The notes: generated by a model not told the origin, from the letters alone. Shown: positions 1-8,359, counted from the stretch's first letter. The stretch: DNA of 64,000 nucleotides from an uncultured Bacteroidota bacterium (GCA_900545215.1 UQXW01000001.1:1-64000), one strand, 5' to 3'. A program made the numbers and translations.

Positions 1-1349
1 AGGTTCTCTCCCTTGCGGGTGCTTACTGGCGAGGTGATGAAAAACGCAAACAGCTTACCCGCCTTTATGCGATTACCTTTCCGAAGAAGAAAGAACTTGA
101 TGAATACCTTGCGTTATTGGAAGAAGCGAAGAAAAGAGACCACAGAAAATTGGGAAAAGAGTTGGAGTTATTCACTTTTTCGCAGAATGTCGGTCAGGGA
201 CTTCCTCTATGGTTGCCGAAAGGAACCGAATTGCGTTTGAGATTGGAAGCGTTCCTCCGCAAGGTACAAAAGAAATACGGTTATCAGCAGGTAATAACTC
301 CTCATATAGGAGATGTAAACCTGTACAAGACTTCCGGACACTACCAAAAATACGGACAGGATTCGTTCAGAACCATAACTACACCGTTTGAGGGAGAAGA
401 ATACATGTTGAAACCGATGAACTGCCCTCATCATGTCGAAATATACAAAGCGAAACCACATTCATATAAAGACCTCCCTGTAAGGTTGGCGGAGTTCGGA
501 ACAGTATATAGATACGAACAATCAGGTGAGTTGCATGGCTTGACAAGAGTTCGCTCATTCACGCAAGACGATGCTCACATCTTTTGTACGCCGGAACAAT
601 TGAAAGATGAATTTTGCAAAGTCATAGACATAGTCCTATATATCTTCAAAACGTTGAAGTTCGACAACTTCACGGCTCAAATATCACTGAGAGACCCTGC
701 AAACAAAGAAAAATACATAGGCGATGACGATGTATGGGAGAAAGCAGAGAAAGCCATTGTCGAGGCCTCGGCAGAGAGAGGATTGAAAACAATCAGCGAA
801 ATAGGTGAAGCTGCTTTCTATGGACCTAAATTGGACTTCATGGTAAAAGATGCCATAGGCAGAAAATGGCAACTCGGAACAATTCAAGTGGATTACAACC
901 TTCCGGAACGTTTTCAGTTGGAATACACAGGAGCCGACAACAAGAAACATCGTCCGATTATGATACACAGAGCTCCGTTTGGTTCTATGGAAAGGTTTGT
1001 AGCTGTATTGATAGAACACACGGCAGGCAAATTCCCGTTGTGGCTCACACCGGAACAATTCATCATATTACCAATTTCCGAAAAATATGAAGACTATGCA
1101 AGACAGGTTCTTGCCAAATTGGAAAGTATGGATTTGCGAGGCAGCATAGACAACAGAAATGAAAAAACCGGCAAGAAGATAAGAGATGCTGAAATTGCCA
1201 AAATACCGTTCATGCTGATTGTAGGTGAAAAAGAAGAAGCCTCAAACATGGTTTCGGTTCGCAAGCATACAGAAGGAGACTTGGGCAGCATGGAAACAGA
1301 AAAGTTTGCCGAACTCGTGAACAATATGGTGGCGAAAGAGTTGGAATAA
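1..1349 (+). CDS. thrS: Threonine-tRNA ligase, C-terminal part (5' truncated by window)
   Basis: Charges tRNA-Thr with threonine in the cytoplasm. The frame is open from base 3, before the first ATG at 117, and the upstream residues (AGAYWRGDEKRKQLTRLYAI) are typical of the linker before the ThrRS catalytic core, so the gene begins outside the window. Class II features are visible: motif 2 (FGTVYRYEQSGELHGLTRVR), and the zinc ligands in MNCPHH, DDAH and the HRAPFGSMER loop. The C-terminal anticodon-binding domain follows (QFIILPISEKYEDYA onward). It heads the thrS-infC-rpmI-rplT order common in bacteria; infC follows after 52 bases. Nothing is broken in the visible part. Confidence 0.97.
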   Translation, partial: VLSLAGAYWRGDEKRKQLTRLYAITFPKKKELDEYLALLEEAKKRDHRKLGKELELFTFSQNVGQGLPLWLPKGTELRLRLEAFLRKVQKKYGYQQVITPHIGDVNLYKTSGHYQKYGQDSFRTITTPFEGEEYMLKPMNCPHHVEIYKAKPHSYKDLPVRLAEFGTVYRYEQSGELHGLTRVRSFTQDDAHIFCTPEQLKDEFCKVIDIVLYIFKTLKFDNFTAQISLRDPANKEKYIGDDDVWEKAEKAIVEASAERGLKTISEIGEAAFYGPKLDFMVKDAIGRKWQLGTIQVDYNLPERFQLEYTGADNKKHRPIMIHRAPFGSMERFVAVLIEHTAGKFPLWLTPEQFIILPISEKYEDYARQVLAKLESMDLRGSIDNRNEKTGKKIRDAEIAKIPFMLIVGEKEEASNMVSVRKHTEGDLGSMETEKFAELVNNMVAKELE

Positions 1350-1387
1350 AATAATAGAAAGGAAATAAAGTAGTACAAACTAATTAT

Positions 1388-1404
1388 AGGAGGGAAAAGT
1401 CATA
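1388..1404 (+). promoter_or_regulatory. Strong Shine-Dalgarno plus ATA start codon of infC
   Basis: AGGAGGG at 1388-1394 is followed, seven bases later, by ATA at 1402-1404. In that frame the only earlier codons run back to a TAG at 1387-1389 with no ATG, GTG or TTG. The first in-frame ATG (1492) would remove the conserved IF3 N-terminal residues. Non-AUG starts (AUU, AUC, AUA) are known for infC and are used in IF3 autoregulation; here the claim rests on the visible spacing and the protein alignment by eye. Confidence 0.8.
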
Positions 1405-1956
1405 GCAACACCACAACAAGGACCTTTCAGAGGCAAAGGTACTCCCAAAAAAGGAGAGCAACATAGAATAAACGAGAAAATAGACGCTCCGATGGTGAGA
1501 GTTGTCGGAGAAGGTATAGAAGCAAAAATCTACTCGTTGAAAGAGGCTTTGAAAATGGCAGAAGAAGCGGAATTAGACCTTGTCGAAATATCGCCGAATG
1601 CCAATCCACCTGTCTGCAAATTGGTTGATTACCAAAAGTTGCTTTACGAACAAAAAAAGAAACAAAAAGAAATCAAAGCCAAGTCCGCCAAGATTGTCAT
1701 CAAGGAAATCCGCCTCGGACCGCAAACGGACGAACATGACTTCAATTTCAAGTTGAAGCACGCCATACGGTTTCTTCAAGACGGAAACAAAGTAAGAGTG
1801 GATGTATTCTTCAAAGGAAGAACCATTATTTACAAGGAACAAGGCGAAACCCAACTATTGAAATTCGCCGAAGCTTTGTTGGAATACGGTAAACCGGAAA
1901 TGATGCCGAAGTTGGAAGGCAAGCGAATGATAATGATAATCGCTCCGAAGAAGTAA
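1402..1956 (+). CDS. infC: Translation initiation factor IF-3
   Basis: IF-3 binds the 30S subunit and enforces start codon and initiator tRNA selection. The product from the ATA at 1402 is about 184 residues, the usual length; it begins with a short basic arm (GKGTPKKGEQHRINEKI), then the N domain (APMVRVVGEG, LDLVEISPNANPPVCKLVDY), the lysine-rich linker and the C domain (KEIRLGPQTDEHDFNFKLKH). A start at the first ATG, 1492, would give 154 residues and lose the highly conserved RINEKI segment. The ATA start probably lets IF-3 repress its own synthesis, as in enterobacteria; that is inference. Operon with thrS and rpmI. Confidence 0.95.
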   Translation: MATPQQGPFRGKGTPKKGEQHRINEKIDAPMVRVVGEGIEAKIYSLKEALKMAEEAELDLVEISPNANPPVCKLVDYQKLLYEQKKKQKEIKAKSAKIVIKEIRLGPQTDEHDFNFKLKHAIRFLQDGNKVRVDVFFKGRTIIYKEQGETQLLKFAEALLEYGKPEMMPKLEGKRMIMIIAPKK

Positions 1957-2030
1957 CGAAAAGACAATGGCAAACAACAAATGTTTGCCAACAAGCAAAT
2001 ATAGTATAAACAAATCAAAAAGGAAGAAAG

Positions 2031-2219
2031 ATGCCAAAGATGAAAACCAAATCGGCTGCAAAGAAACGTTTTGCAGTAACGGGTTCAGGTAGAATCAAGC
2101 GTAAGCACGCCTATCACAGTCATATCTTGACGAAGAAGTCCATCAAAAGGAAAAGAATATTGGCTTCTTCAGCAGTGTGCAGCAGTGCAGACGAAAGAAG
2201 AATCAAAGAGATGATTTAA
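2031..2219 (+). CDS. rpmI: 50S ribosomal protein L35
   Basis: Small, very basic large-subunit protein of 62 residues, close to the family length of about 65. It begins MPKMKTKSAAKKRF and contains the typical RIKRKHAYHSHILTKKS stretch. It lies between infC and rplT in the usual order, preceded by AAAAAGGAAGAAAG as a purine-rich ribosome binding site. The gap to rplT (109 bases) is longer than in many bacteria and has no ORF. Confidence 0.96.
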   Translation: MPKMKTKSAAKKRFAVTGSGRIKRKHAYHSHILTKKSIKRKRILASSAVCSSADERRIKEMI

Positions 2220-2328
2220 TTGATTCGGCAAAAGAAACAAAGTAAAAACAGGTAGTATTAACCATTGTATCCAGCACGAACAAGAGTCTGAACAAACAGA
2301 CCGCTGATACGAAAAAACAAAGAAAATT

Positions 2329-2676
2329 ATGCCAAGAGCAGTAAATGCAGTAGCGTCAAGAGCAAGACGCAAAAAGATTTTGAATCGCACCAAAGGATAT
2401 TGGGGCAGAGGAAAGAACGTATGGACAGTAGCCAAGAACAAATGGGAAAAAGGTCAAACATACGCTTATAGAGACAGAAAAGCAAAGAAAAGAGAGTTCA
2501 GAGCATTGTGGATTAACCGTATCAATGCAGCCTGCCGTTTGAACGAAGTATCATATTCGGTATTCATTGGCTTGCTTCACAAAAACAACATAGCTCTAAA
2601 CAGAAAAGTTTTGGCTGATTTGGCGATGAATCATCCGGAAGCCTTCAAGGCAGTTGTAAATCAAGTGAAGAAGTAA
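2329..2676 (+). CDS. rplT: 50S ribosomal protein L20
   Basis: Binds 23S rRNA early in 50S assembly and, in several bacteria, represses its own operon. The 115-residue product has the standard length and landmarks: MPRAVNAVASRARRKKIL, then KGYWGRGKN, the basic helix FRALWINRINAACR and the C-terminal domain (YSVFIGLLHKNNIALNRKVL). Third gene of the infC-rpmI-rplT unit; rplS follows after 35 bases, so co-transcription to the terminator after rplS is likely. Confidence 0.97.
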   Translation: MPRAVNAVASRARRKKILNRTKGYWGRGKNVWTVAKNKWEKGQTYAYRDRKAKKREFRALWINRINAACRLNEVSYSVFIGLLHKNNIALNRKVLADLAMNHPEAFKAVVNQVKK

Positions 2677-2711
2677 ACGTATAACCATAAACACGATAGG
2701 AGATTATAGAA

Positions 2712-3065
2712 ATGAGTAAACCGGAATTGATGCAATACGTGGATGGTTTGACAACGATAAAAGACTATCCTCAATTCAAAGCAGGAGATACAATCTCAGT
2801 AACATACAAAATCAAAGAAGGAAACAAGGAACGTCCGCAAACATTCCAAGGAGTGGTTATCCAACGTTCCGGAAGCGGTAAAACCGAAACCTTTACTATC
2901 AGAAAGATTTCGGGAGGAATAGGTGTGGAAAGAATTTTCCCATTTGCTTCCCCATTCATTGAAAGCATAGTTGTAAACAAACGAGGCGTTGTTCGCAGAG
3001 CAAGAATATTCTATTTGAGAGGCTTGACAGGTAAGAAGGCCAGAATCAAAGAAAAGAAGTTCTAA
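2712..3065 (+). CDS. rplS: 50S ribosomal protein L19
   Basis: Located at the 30S-50S interface. The 117-residue product shows the L19 pattern: FKAGDTISVTYKIKEGNKER, QTFQGVVIQRSGSGKTETFT, VERIFPFASPFIESIVV and the terminal RRARIFYLRGLTGKKARIKE. An AGGAG ribosome binding site lies at 2698-2702. It closes the translation operon and is followed by a clear intrinsic terminator. In proteobacteria rplS usually sits with trmD; here it adjoins rplT. Confidence 0.97.
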   Translation: MSKPELMQYVDGLTTIKDYPQFKAGDTISVTYKIKEGNKERPQTFQGVVIQRSGSGKTETFTIRKISGGIGVERIFPFASPFIESIVVNKRGVVRRARIFYLRGLTGKKARIKEKKF

Positions 3066-3086
3066 GCAACCCCTTAAAAAAGAAGA

Positions 3087-3120
3087 GAGGAGACCGTTTT
3101 GTGGTCTCCTCTTTTCTTTT
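3087..3120 (+). terminator. Intrinsic terminator after rplS
   Basis: GAGGAGACC (3087-3095) pairs perfectly with GGTCTCCTC (3103-3111) around a 7-base loop, followed by a T-rich tail (TTTTCTTTTTC). It ends the thrS-rplS transcript. Confidence 0.9.
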
Positions 3121-3179
3121 TCAATCTGACTAATAGATTCAAACCATACGCTTATCATAATCTATACTCCACTGAACCT

Positions 3180-3625
3180 GCCAACACCTGCCATCTATCT
3201 GAGCCACCAAGATAAAATTATACATATTCTGAGTTTCTTACAAAGTAAATCTCTCGCATATAACTTCATTATCATGTTGCTGTGTATAGCAATGCTCGGA
3301 TTGATTTCAGTTTCTCCATCACGCTTTTGTCGATGACTTTACTTCCGTGTTTTTGACTTTCCGAATGTGGTGGTAAATTCTCTCACAACCGACACACTTT
3401 ATGTCTTTCAATTTATAACGCCCTGAAATCTGTTCCGAACACCCTCTACCAACATTGTCTTCACAAGCCGGCATATTTCTTTTGCGAACATGATAAACTT
3501 TGGCTTACCGCAGTTTCGCCTTAATTCTCGATTATCTTTACCGATAATTTTTGCGATTTGATTATTCCTGAAACCTTGTTGTTTCATCACGGAAATTGTA
3601 CACCTTTATTCCTTGTCAGATACAC
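3180..3625 (-). pseudogene. Decayed IS30-family transposase
   Basis: On the minus strand, fragments of an IS30-type transposase can be read across several frames. The N-terminal helix-turn-helix is best preserved (MKQQGFRNNQIAKIIGKDN followed by RELRRN at about 3597-3500). Just upstream, codons resembling YLT.EQRYTISVM are disrupted by a frameshift and a stop. The HTH itself lacks about five residues before RELRRN. A later piece near 3340-3280 reads VIDKSVMEKLKSIRALLYTAT in another frame, resembling the segment before the catalytic SDNGKEF motif. No intact frame exceeds 60 residues. The assignment is from family pattern recognition, so the precise borders are uncertain. Confidence 0.6.
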
Positions 3626-3723
3626 TTTTGGGCGAGAGTAAAGATGGCTATTTTTCAGGCTCGAACAGGAAAGGATGCTTATCCTCTTTTGTTTGAGTTT
3701 TATTTTGTCTTTCACCTCTCCCC

Positions 3724-3764
3724 TAAAGTTGCATTTATGGGTTGAACTTAGAGGCTGTTTTCCG
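3724..3764. repeat. Insertion-element end, copy 1 (direct repeat with 5244-5284)
   Basis: TAAAGTTGCATTTATG starts a 41-base segment that recurs at 5244-5284 in the same orientation with the first 16 bases identical and about 80% overall similarity by eye. It lies about 100 bases upstream of the IS30-type transposase relic, where a terminal inverted repeat is expected. Its partner at the relic's far end was not found. Confidence 0.55.
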
Positions 3765-3855
3765 TGAGGTAACGTTAAATAAGTTGTGTAATAAAATATC
3801 TCTTGTTCTGAATCGTCTTATTAAGTGTGGATAAGAACGATGAATACAGTAAATT

Positions 3856-4197
3856 ATGAGCAAATCAGACAAGAAATCTGTTGCACGCACAGTGCTTAAC
3901 ATCATTTGTGGAGTTGGCTTTATAGCTTTGATTGTGGCAGTTGTGATGTGGCTTTGGAACGAGCTTGTTCCTCGCATTACGGGCTGGAATACGATTAACT
4001 ATTGGCAGGCGTTGGGGCTTATGATTTTGTTCCGCCTTATAAACGGCAATCTCTTTTCTGGAAAGAGTTTCAAGAAAAACAAAGCCCCCAAATCCAAACA
4101 GCCTCTGCATCAATTGAAGCCCGAAGAGCGAAATGCACTTCTTCGCAGGTTGATGAGTGATTCAGACAATGATACAGCTGGCAATGAGCAGCAATGA
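3856..4197 (+). CDS. Small membrane protein of unknown function, upstream of the sigma factor relic
   Basis: 113 residues. After a short basic N-terminus (MSKSDKKSVARTVLN) there is one clear transmembrane helix (residues 16-35, IICGVGFIALIVAVVMWLW) and a second hydrophobic stretch (about 48-63, YWQALGLMILFRLI), then a basic cytoplasmic-type tail ending in acidic residues. It overlaps the start of the broken sigma factor gene by 14 bases, so the two were probably translated together; I infer a membrane partner of that sigma factor, but no anti-sigma motif is visible. The reading frame is intact although its neighbour is not. Confidence 0.65.
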   Translation: MSKSDKKSVARTVLNIICGVGFIALIVAVVMWLWNELVPRITGWNTINYWQALGLMILFRLINGNLFSGKSFKKNKAPKSKQPLHQLKPEERNALLRRLMSDSDNDTAGNEQQ

Positions 4198-4639
4198 TAT
4201 TGTAAGGATATTCCAAAAGTACCGAGTGCGATTGCTCGCTTTCATTCGCAACAGAATTTCGCAGGGTGATGCGGAAGATGTGTTGCAGGATGTGTTTGTA
4301 AGTTTCTTACTGGCGAGCGATACGGGAGATCCGATTAACAGGGTGTCTAGTTGGTTGTAAACGACAAAAAACAAGATAATCGACAATAACCGCAAGCATA
4401 CCGAGGAGCGTATGTCGCAAATTGCCGTACAACAGGGCGGTGAAATATATTTTGAGGACATAACGGAGACCATGACAGACGAGACAACTCCAGAGAGGGA
4501 CTACTTACGCAACTTTTTTGAAGAGGAATTGGAGGCAGCTTTGGGCGAACCTGTTGCCACACTTATTTCCCGAAAGCATTATGCAGTGAAGTATCTGCGT
4601 AATCGTTTGAAGTATATATACGAGCAGATGAAAAATTAA
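4184..4639 (+). pseudogene. RNA polymerase sigma-70 family (ECF-type) factor, broken by a stop codon and a deletion
   Basis: The ATG at 4184 opens a frame with a typical region 2 (FQKYRVRLLAFIRNRIS, GDAEDVLQDVFVSFLLA, then NRVSSWL). The frame is interrupted by TAA at 4358-4360 and resumes in the same frame with TTKNKIIDNNRKHTEER, where related factors have an uninterrupted SWLYT..RNKIID segment; TAT to TAA is the simplest change. A second lesion follows: after FFEEELEAALGEP the text jumps to VATLISRKHYAVKYLRNRL, so most of region 4 before the recognition helix appears deleted. Both lesions would abolish normal function unless the short region 2 fragment has a role. Overlaps the membrane protein gene at 3856-4197. 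Confidence 0.75.
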
Positions 4640-4901
4640 ACGAAATACAAACAAGAACTATGACAAGGAGACTGTTTATTTACTCTTCGGATTTTATCCG
4701 TGTAATCTGCAAGACCAATGCAGAGCTGCGTAGGCTGCGATTGACCACGTACGTCTCCTCTCTTCGTTATGTGTAGCAGCCAAAATCAAACAAAGGAGAG
4801 TATTGGGCGGTGTAGCAGGTGTAGGTACAGGAGCATTGAAAGGGGCTTGTACATCATCTGCAGGACAATGCATTAAGGATATTGTAAGATAATCTGCTGT
4901 T
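4640..4901 (+). other. Gene-free stretch with small ORF remnants
   Basis: No full gene is supported. ATG at 4660 opens a 38-codon frame (MTRRLFIYSSDFIRVICKTN at its start), preceded by ACAAACAAGAACT. A closely similar start, with its upstream bases, recurs at 5179-5223 as a 14-codon frame (MIKKLFVALRALFE). Between about 4784 and 4891 an open stretch without an ATG reads a glycine-rich GGVAGVGTGALKGACTS segment ending in TAA. These look like decayed paralogous short genes; function unknown. Confidence 0.35.
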
Positions 4902-5147
4902 ATGTTTGAGAAGATAAAAAAGTTCAGGCGGAAGCTTTTCCGACGACACAAATTACTTTTCGTCATATTTGTCATCTTTTTTGACGGATTGCTTGGTTGG
5001 GGAGTGGATAAACTCCTTTTTGTAGGTTTATTAGGTTGGGAGCAGACATTCACATTTCTTGGATGGTGCGGGATAGGTGCGATAGATGCACTATTGGAAT
5101 GTTGGAGTATGCACAGCCGCAAACTTGACAAGAATAAATCGTGCTGA
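4902..5147 (+). CDS. Small hydrophobic protein, unknown function
   Basis: 81 residues: a strongly basic N-terminus (FEKIKKFRRKLFRRHK), a hydrophobic segment at about 17-45 (LLFVIFVIFFDGLLGWGVDKL) and a second at about 48-66, then a short polar tail with two cysteines. It resembles a two-helix inner membrane protein. The basic start followed by a helix also suits a toxin- or bacteriocin-associated peptide, but no family was recognised. It lies in the decayed islet and may itself be a remnant. Confidence 0.45.
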   Translation: MFEKIKKFRRKLFRRHKLLFVIFVIFFDGLLGWGVDKLLFVGLLGWEQTFTFLGWCGIGAIDALLECWSMHSRKLDKNKSC

Positions 5148-5243
5148 TTTTTTTTTGGTGAAAACGCGAACAAACAATATGATAAAGAAGTTGTTTGTTG
5201 CTCTTCGGGCTTTATTCGAGTAAGACAAGAACATACTCTCTCT

Positions 5244-5284
5244 TAAAGTTGCATTTATGAGTAGAACTTAGGAGGTTTTGTCCG
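5244..5284. repeat. Insertion-element end, copy 2 (solo)
   Basis: Second copy of the 41-base segment seen at 3724-3764, in the same orientation, again starting TAAAGTTGCATTTATG. No transposase sequence is attached to this copy. The two copies bracket the 1.5-kb islet of small genes. Confidence 0.5.
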
Positions 5285-5310
5285 AATGATTGTTTTTCTT
5301 GTGCAATTAC

Positions 5311-5349
5311 AAAAAAAGAAAAGAGGCGACCGATGATGGTTCGCCTCTT
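5311..5349 (-). terminator. Terminator of gcvP
   Basis: Hairpin AAGAGGCGAC...GTTCGCCTCTT (5321-5349) with a run of A at 5311-5317 on the plus strand, which is the U-run for minus-strand transcription from gcvP. Confidence 0.8.
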
Positions 5350-5384
5350 CTCCTTGCTATAAAACAACTTGTTATGTTTTCCGG

Positions 5385-8216
5385 TTATGCTTCCCAGCTT
5401 ACGACGAGGTTTCTGTCTCCGTAGGCATCGTCAACCTTTGAAGCGGTCGGCCAATATTTATCATCGTATGGCAATGGGAATGCTGCTCTCTGTCTGCTAT
5501 ATGGTCTGTCCCAAGTGTCCGAGCAAACCACCTGCATGGTGTGAGGAGCGTTCATGATGACGTTGTTCTGCTTGTCTGCTTTTCCGTCTTCGATTTCTTT
5601 TATCTCTTTGCGTATTTCAATCAAGGCATCGCACAAACGATCCATTTCCGAAAGCGGTTCACTCTCCGTCGGTTCTATCATCAATGTTCCGTGTACGGGG
5701 AAGGCAACCGTCGGTGCGTGGAAGCCGTAGTCCATCAATCGTTTTGCTATATCGCCGCATTGTACTCCCGAACTCAATGAGAATTGGTTGCAATCCATGA
5801 TGAATTCGTGAGCACACATGCCGTGTTTGCCTGTGTAAAGGATGTTGTACGCCGTTGCAATTCTTGCACGCATGTAGTTGGCGTTCAAAATGGCGTATTT
5901 GGTTGCTTGTTCCAAGCCTTCTCTTCCGCACATCTTCAAATAGCCATAAGTTATTGGCAAAAGACCTGCACTTCCGAAAGGAGAAGCCGAAACAGGCGTT
6001 CCTTTGTGTGAGCCGGTGGATACAATCGAGTGCGTAGGAAGGTAGTCTGCCAATTTGGCTGTCGCTCCGATGGGACCTACTCCCGGACCGCCGCCGCCGT
6101 GAGGCATTGCGAAAGATTTGTGAAGGTTCAAGTGGCATACGTCTGCCCCCATGTAACCCGGAGAAGTCAAACCTATTTGAGCGTTCATGTTGGCTCCGTC
6201 CATGTAAACCAAACCGCCGTTCTCGTGAATGATGTTTATGATGTCTATGATACCTTCTTCGAATACTCCGTGAGTTGAAGGGTAGGTTATCATGAGGCAT
6301 GAAAGGTTCTCTTTGTTGGCTTCCGCCTTCTCTTTCAAGTCTGCAATGTCGATTTCTCCGTCGGCAGTGGTCTTGATGACTATTATGTTCATTCCCGCCA
6401 TTGCAGCCGAAGCAGGATTCGTGCCGTGTGCGGAAGCAGGGATAAGGCATACCGTTCTGTTCTCTTGTCCGTTTGCTCTCTGATAGTTCCTTATCGTGGT
6501 CAAACCTGCATACTCTCCTGCCGCTCCCGAGTTCGGTTGAAGGCTTATTTTTGCGAAGCCCGTGATTTCGGAAAGCATTTTGTCCATGTCGGCAATCATC
6601 TCATAGTATCCTGCGGCTTGTTCTGCGGGAACGAACGGGTGAATGCTCGTGAACTCCGCCCATGTGAAAGGAATCATCTCCATGGCTGCGTTCAACTTCA
6701 TCGTACAAGAACCAAGCGGTATCATGGCACGATTCAAGGACAAATCCTTTACTTCCATCTTCTTCAAATATCTCATCATTTCGGTCTCGCTGTGATATTT
6801 ATTGAAGATTTCCTGTGTCAGATAAGGCGTTTGTCTCTTCAAGTTGCTTGGTATGGTGTCGGCTTTTTTGCACTCGAATTCTTTATATGTCTTTCCGGCT
6901 GCTTCCGCCAACACTTTCAATATACGTTCAATCTCTTTGCAACCTGTTGTTTCGTCCGTTGAAATTCCTATTGTCTCGGAATCGATTGACAAGAAGTTCA
7001 TCTCGTTTTTCTCAGCCAAACTGCAAACTTTTTCTGCGGCAACAGGGCATGTCAAACGAATGGTATCGAAATAGTATTCGTTCTTTTGCTTGTATCCGTA
7101 AGCCTCTGCGGCTGCGGCGATGGTTGCTGCGGTGTTGTTTATGTCTTCCGCTATCTCTCTTATACCCTCTTGTCCGTGCCAGCATGCGTATTGTCCCGCC
7201 ATTATGGCAACCAAGGCTTGTGCCGTACAGATGTTGGAGGTTGCTTTCTCTCTCTTGATGTGTTGCTCTCTGGTTTGCAATGCAAGACGGAAGGCTTTGT
7301 TGCCTTGTGCGTCCACAGTCATACCGATTATTCTGCCGGGCATCGTACGCTTGAAGTTTTCCGTGCAAGCGAAGTATGCGGCAGATGGACCGCCGAAGCT
7401 CATCGGACAACCGAACCTCTGTGTGGAACCGCAAACACAGTCTGCTCCCCATTCTCCCGGAGGTGTCAACAGTGCCAAACTCATTATGTCTGCACTGACT
7501 GCCACGAAGATGCCTTTTGCTTTTGCGTCGGCTGCGAATTTTGCGTAATCCTTTATCTCGCCTTTGCAGTTCGGATATTGAAGTATTGCTCCGAAGAAAG
7601 TCTCGTCCAAAACGGTGCTTTCATTTCCGACAACCACTTCTATGCCGCGAGGCAGGGCTCTTGTCTTGATTACATCTATGGATTGCTTGAACAAATCCTC
7701 GCTTACGAAGAACCTGCATACGTTTCCTTTTTGCTGAGCACGGCTGCGGGAACCGTAGAACATCAACATGGCTTCCGCACATGCCGTCGCCTCATCGAGC
7801 AAGGAAGCATTCGCCAACGGCATGGAGGTAAGGGAACAAATAACCGTTTGAAAAGTAAACAGTGTCTCCAAACGACCTTGGGAAATTTCCGCCTGATATG
7901 GGGTGTAAGAAGTGTACCAACCCGGGTTTTCCAAGATGTTTCTTTGCAAAACGGCAGGTGTAATGGTGTTGTAGTATCCTTGTCCTATATAAGTATTGTA
8001 TATTTTGTTCTTTGCCGCCAAGCGTTTCAACATCGTGAAATATTCATATTCGTTCATTCCCTCCGGAAGGTTCAAAGGTTTTTTGAAACGTATCTTTTCG
8101 GGAATGGTTTTGTCGATAAGTTCATCTACGCTCTTCACGCCGATGACTTTCAACATCTTTTCAACCTCCGCAGGTTGTGGACCGTTGTGACGGTGTGCAA
8201 AATTGTTTGTTATCAT
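5385..8216 (-). CDS. gcvP: Glycine dehydrogenase (decarboxylating), P protein of the glycine cleavage system
   Basis: PLP enzyme that decarboxylates glycine and passes the aminomethyl group to the lipoyl arm of GcvH. The 943-residue product is the fused single-chain form (the two halves are separate gcvPA and gcvPB genes in some bacteria). The N-terminal half starts with FAHRHNGPQPAEVEKML, as in the family. The PLP lysine lies in HLNLHKSFAMPHGGGGPG at about residue 695, and the SCTMKLNAAMEM segment near 500 is typical. No gcvT or gcvH lies in the window, so the partners are encoded elsewhere. The gene stands alone, with a terminator behind it and a dispersed repeat in front; no clear -7 promoter was seen upstream. 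Confidence 0.97.
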   Translation of the reverse strand: MITNNFAHRHNGPQPAEVEKMLKVIGVKSVDELIDKTIPEKIRFKKPLNLPEGMNEYEYFTMLKRLAAKNKIYNTYIGQGYYNTITPAVLQRNILENPGWYTSYTPYQAEISQGRLETLFTFQTVICSLTSMPLANASLLDEATACAEAMLMFYGSRSRAQQKGNVCRFFVSEDLFKQSIDVIKTRALPRGIEVVVGNESTVLDETFFGAILQYPNCKGEIKDYAKFAADAKAKGIFVAVSADIMSLALLTPPGEWGADCVCGSTQRFGCPMSFGGPSAAYFACTENFKRTMPGRIIGMTVDAQGNKAFRLALQTREQHIKREKATSNICTAQALVAIMAGQYACWHGQEGIREIAEDINNTAATIAAAAEAYGYKQKNEYYFDTIRLTCPVAAEKVCSLAEKNEMNFLSIDSETIGISTDETTGCKEIERILKVLAEAAGKTYKEFECKKADTIPSNLKRQTPYLTQEIFNKYHSETEMMRYLKKMEVKDLSLNRAMIPLGSCTMKLNAAMEMIPFTWAEFTSIHPFVPAEQAAGYYEMIADMDKMLSEITGFAKISLQPNSGAAGEYAGLTTIRNYQRANGQENRTVCLIPASAHGTNPASAAMAGMNIIVIKTTADGEIDIADLKEKAEANKENLSCLMITYPSTHGVFEEGIIDIINIIHENGGLVYMDGANMNAQIGLTSPGYMGADVCHLNLHKSFAMPHGGGGPGVGPIGATAKLADYLPTHSIVSTGSHKGTPVSASPFGSAGLLPITYGYLKMCGREGLEQATKYAILNANYMRARIATAYNILYTGKHGMCAHEFIMDCNQFSLSSGVQCGDIAKRLMDYGFHAPTVAFPVHGTLMIEPTESEPLSEMDRLCDALIEIRKEIKEIEDGKADKQNNVIMNAPHTMQVVCSDTWDRPYSRQRAAFPLPYDDKYWPTASKVDDAYGDRNLVVSWEA

Positions 8217-8270
8217 CTTGTTTATGTTGTTTGTTTATTCCAATCTGTTTTTCAAGTCTTTGAAATCGCT

Positions 8271-8359
8271 CCGACGAAACGCCGTTTTAGAAAATCGAAA
8301 CGGCGTTCGGCAAAATTCTTTCGGCGTTTCGTTCCGATTAAAACGGCGTTTCGTTTTCC
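8271..8359. repeat. Dispersed AAACGGCGTTT repeat, copy 1
   Basis: Four near-palindromic cores (AAACGCCGTTTT, AAACGGCGTT, CGGCGTTTCG, AAACGGCGTTTCG) spaced about 22-25 bases apart, with the oriented centre AATTCTTTCGGCGTTT. Forward orientation. It lies between the divergent genes gcvP and lgt. Best read beside copy 2 at 17727-17812, which it matches along the full length. Confidence 0.85.

Noticed and set aside
4694..5173. 159-codon minus-strand frame in the decayed islet
   Set aside because: Opposes the hydrophobic 81-residue gene, lacks a start signal and shows no domain.
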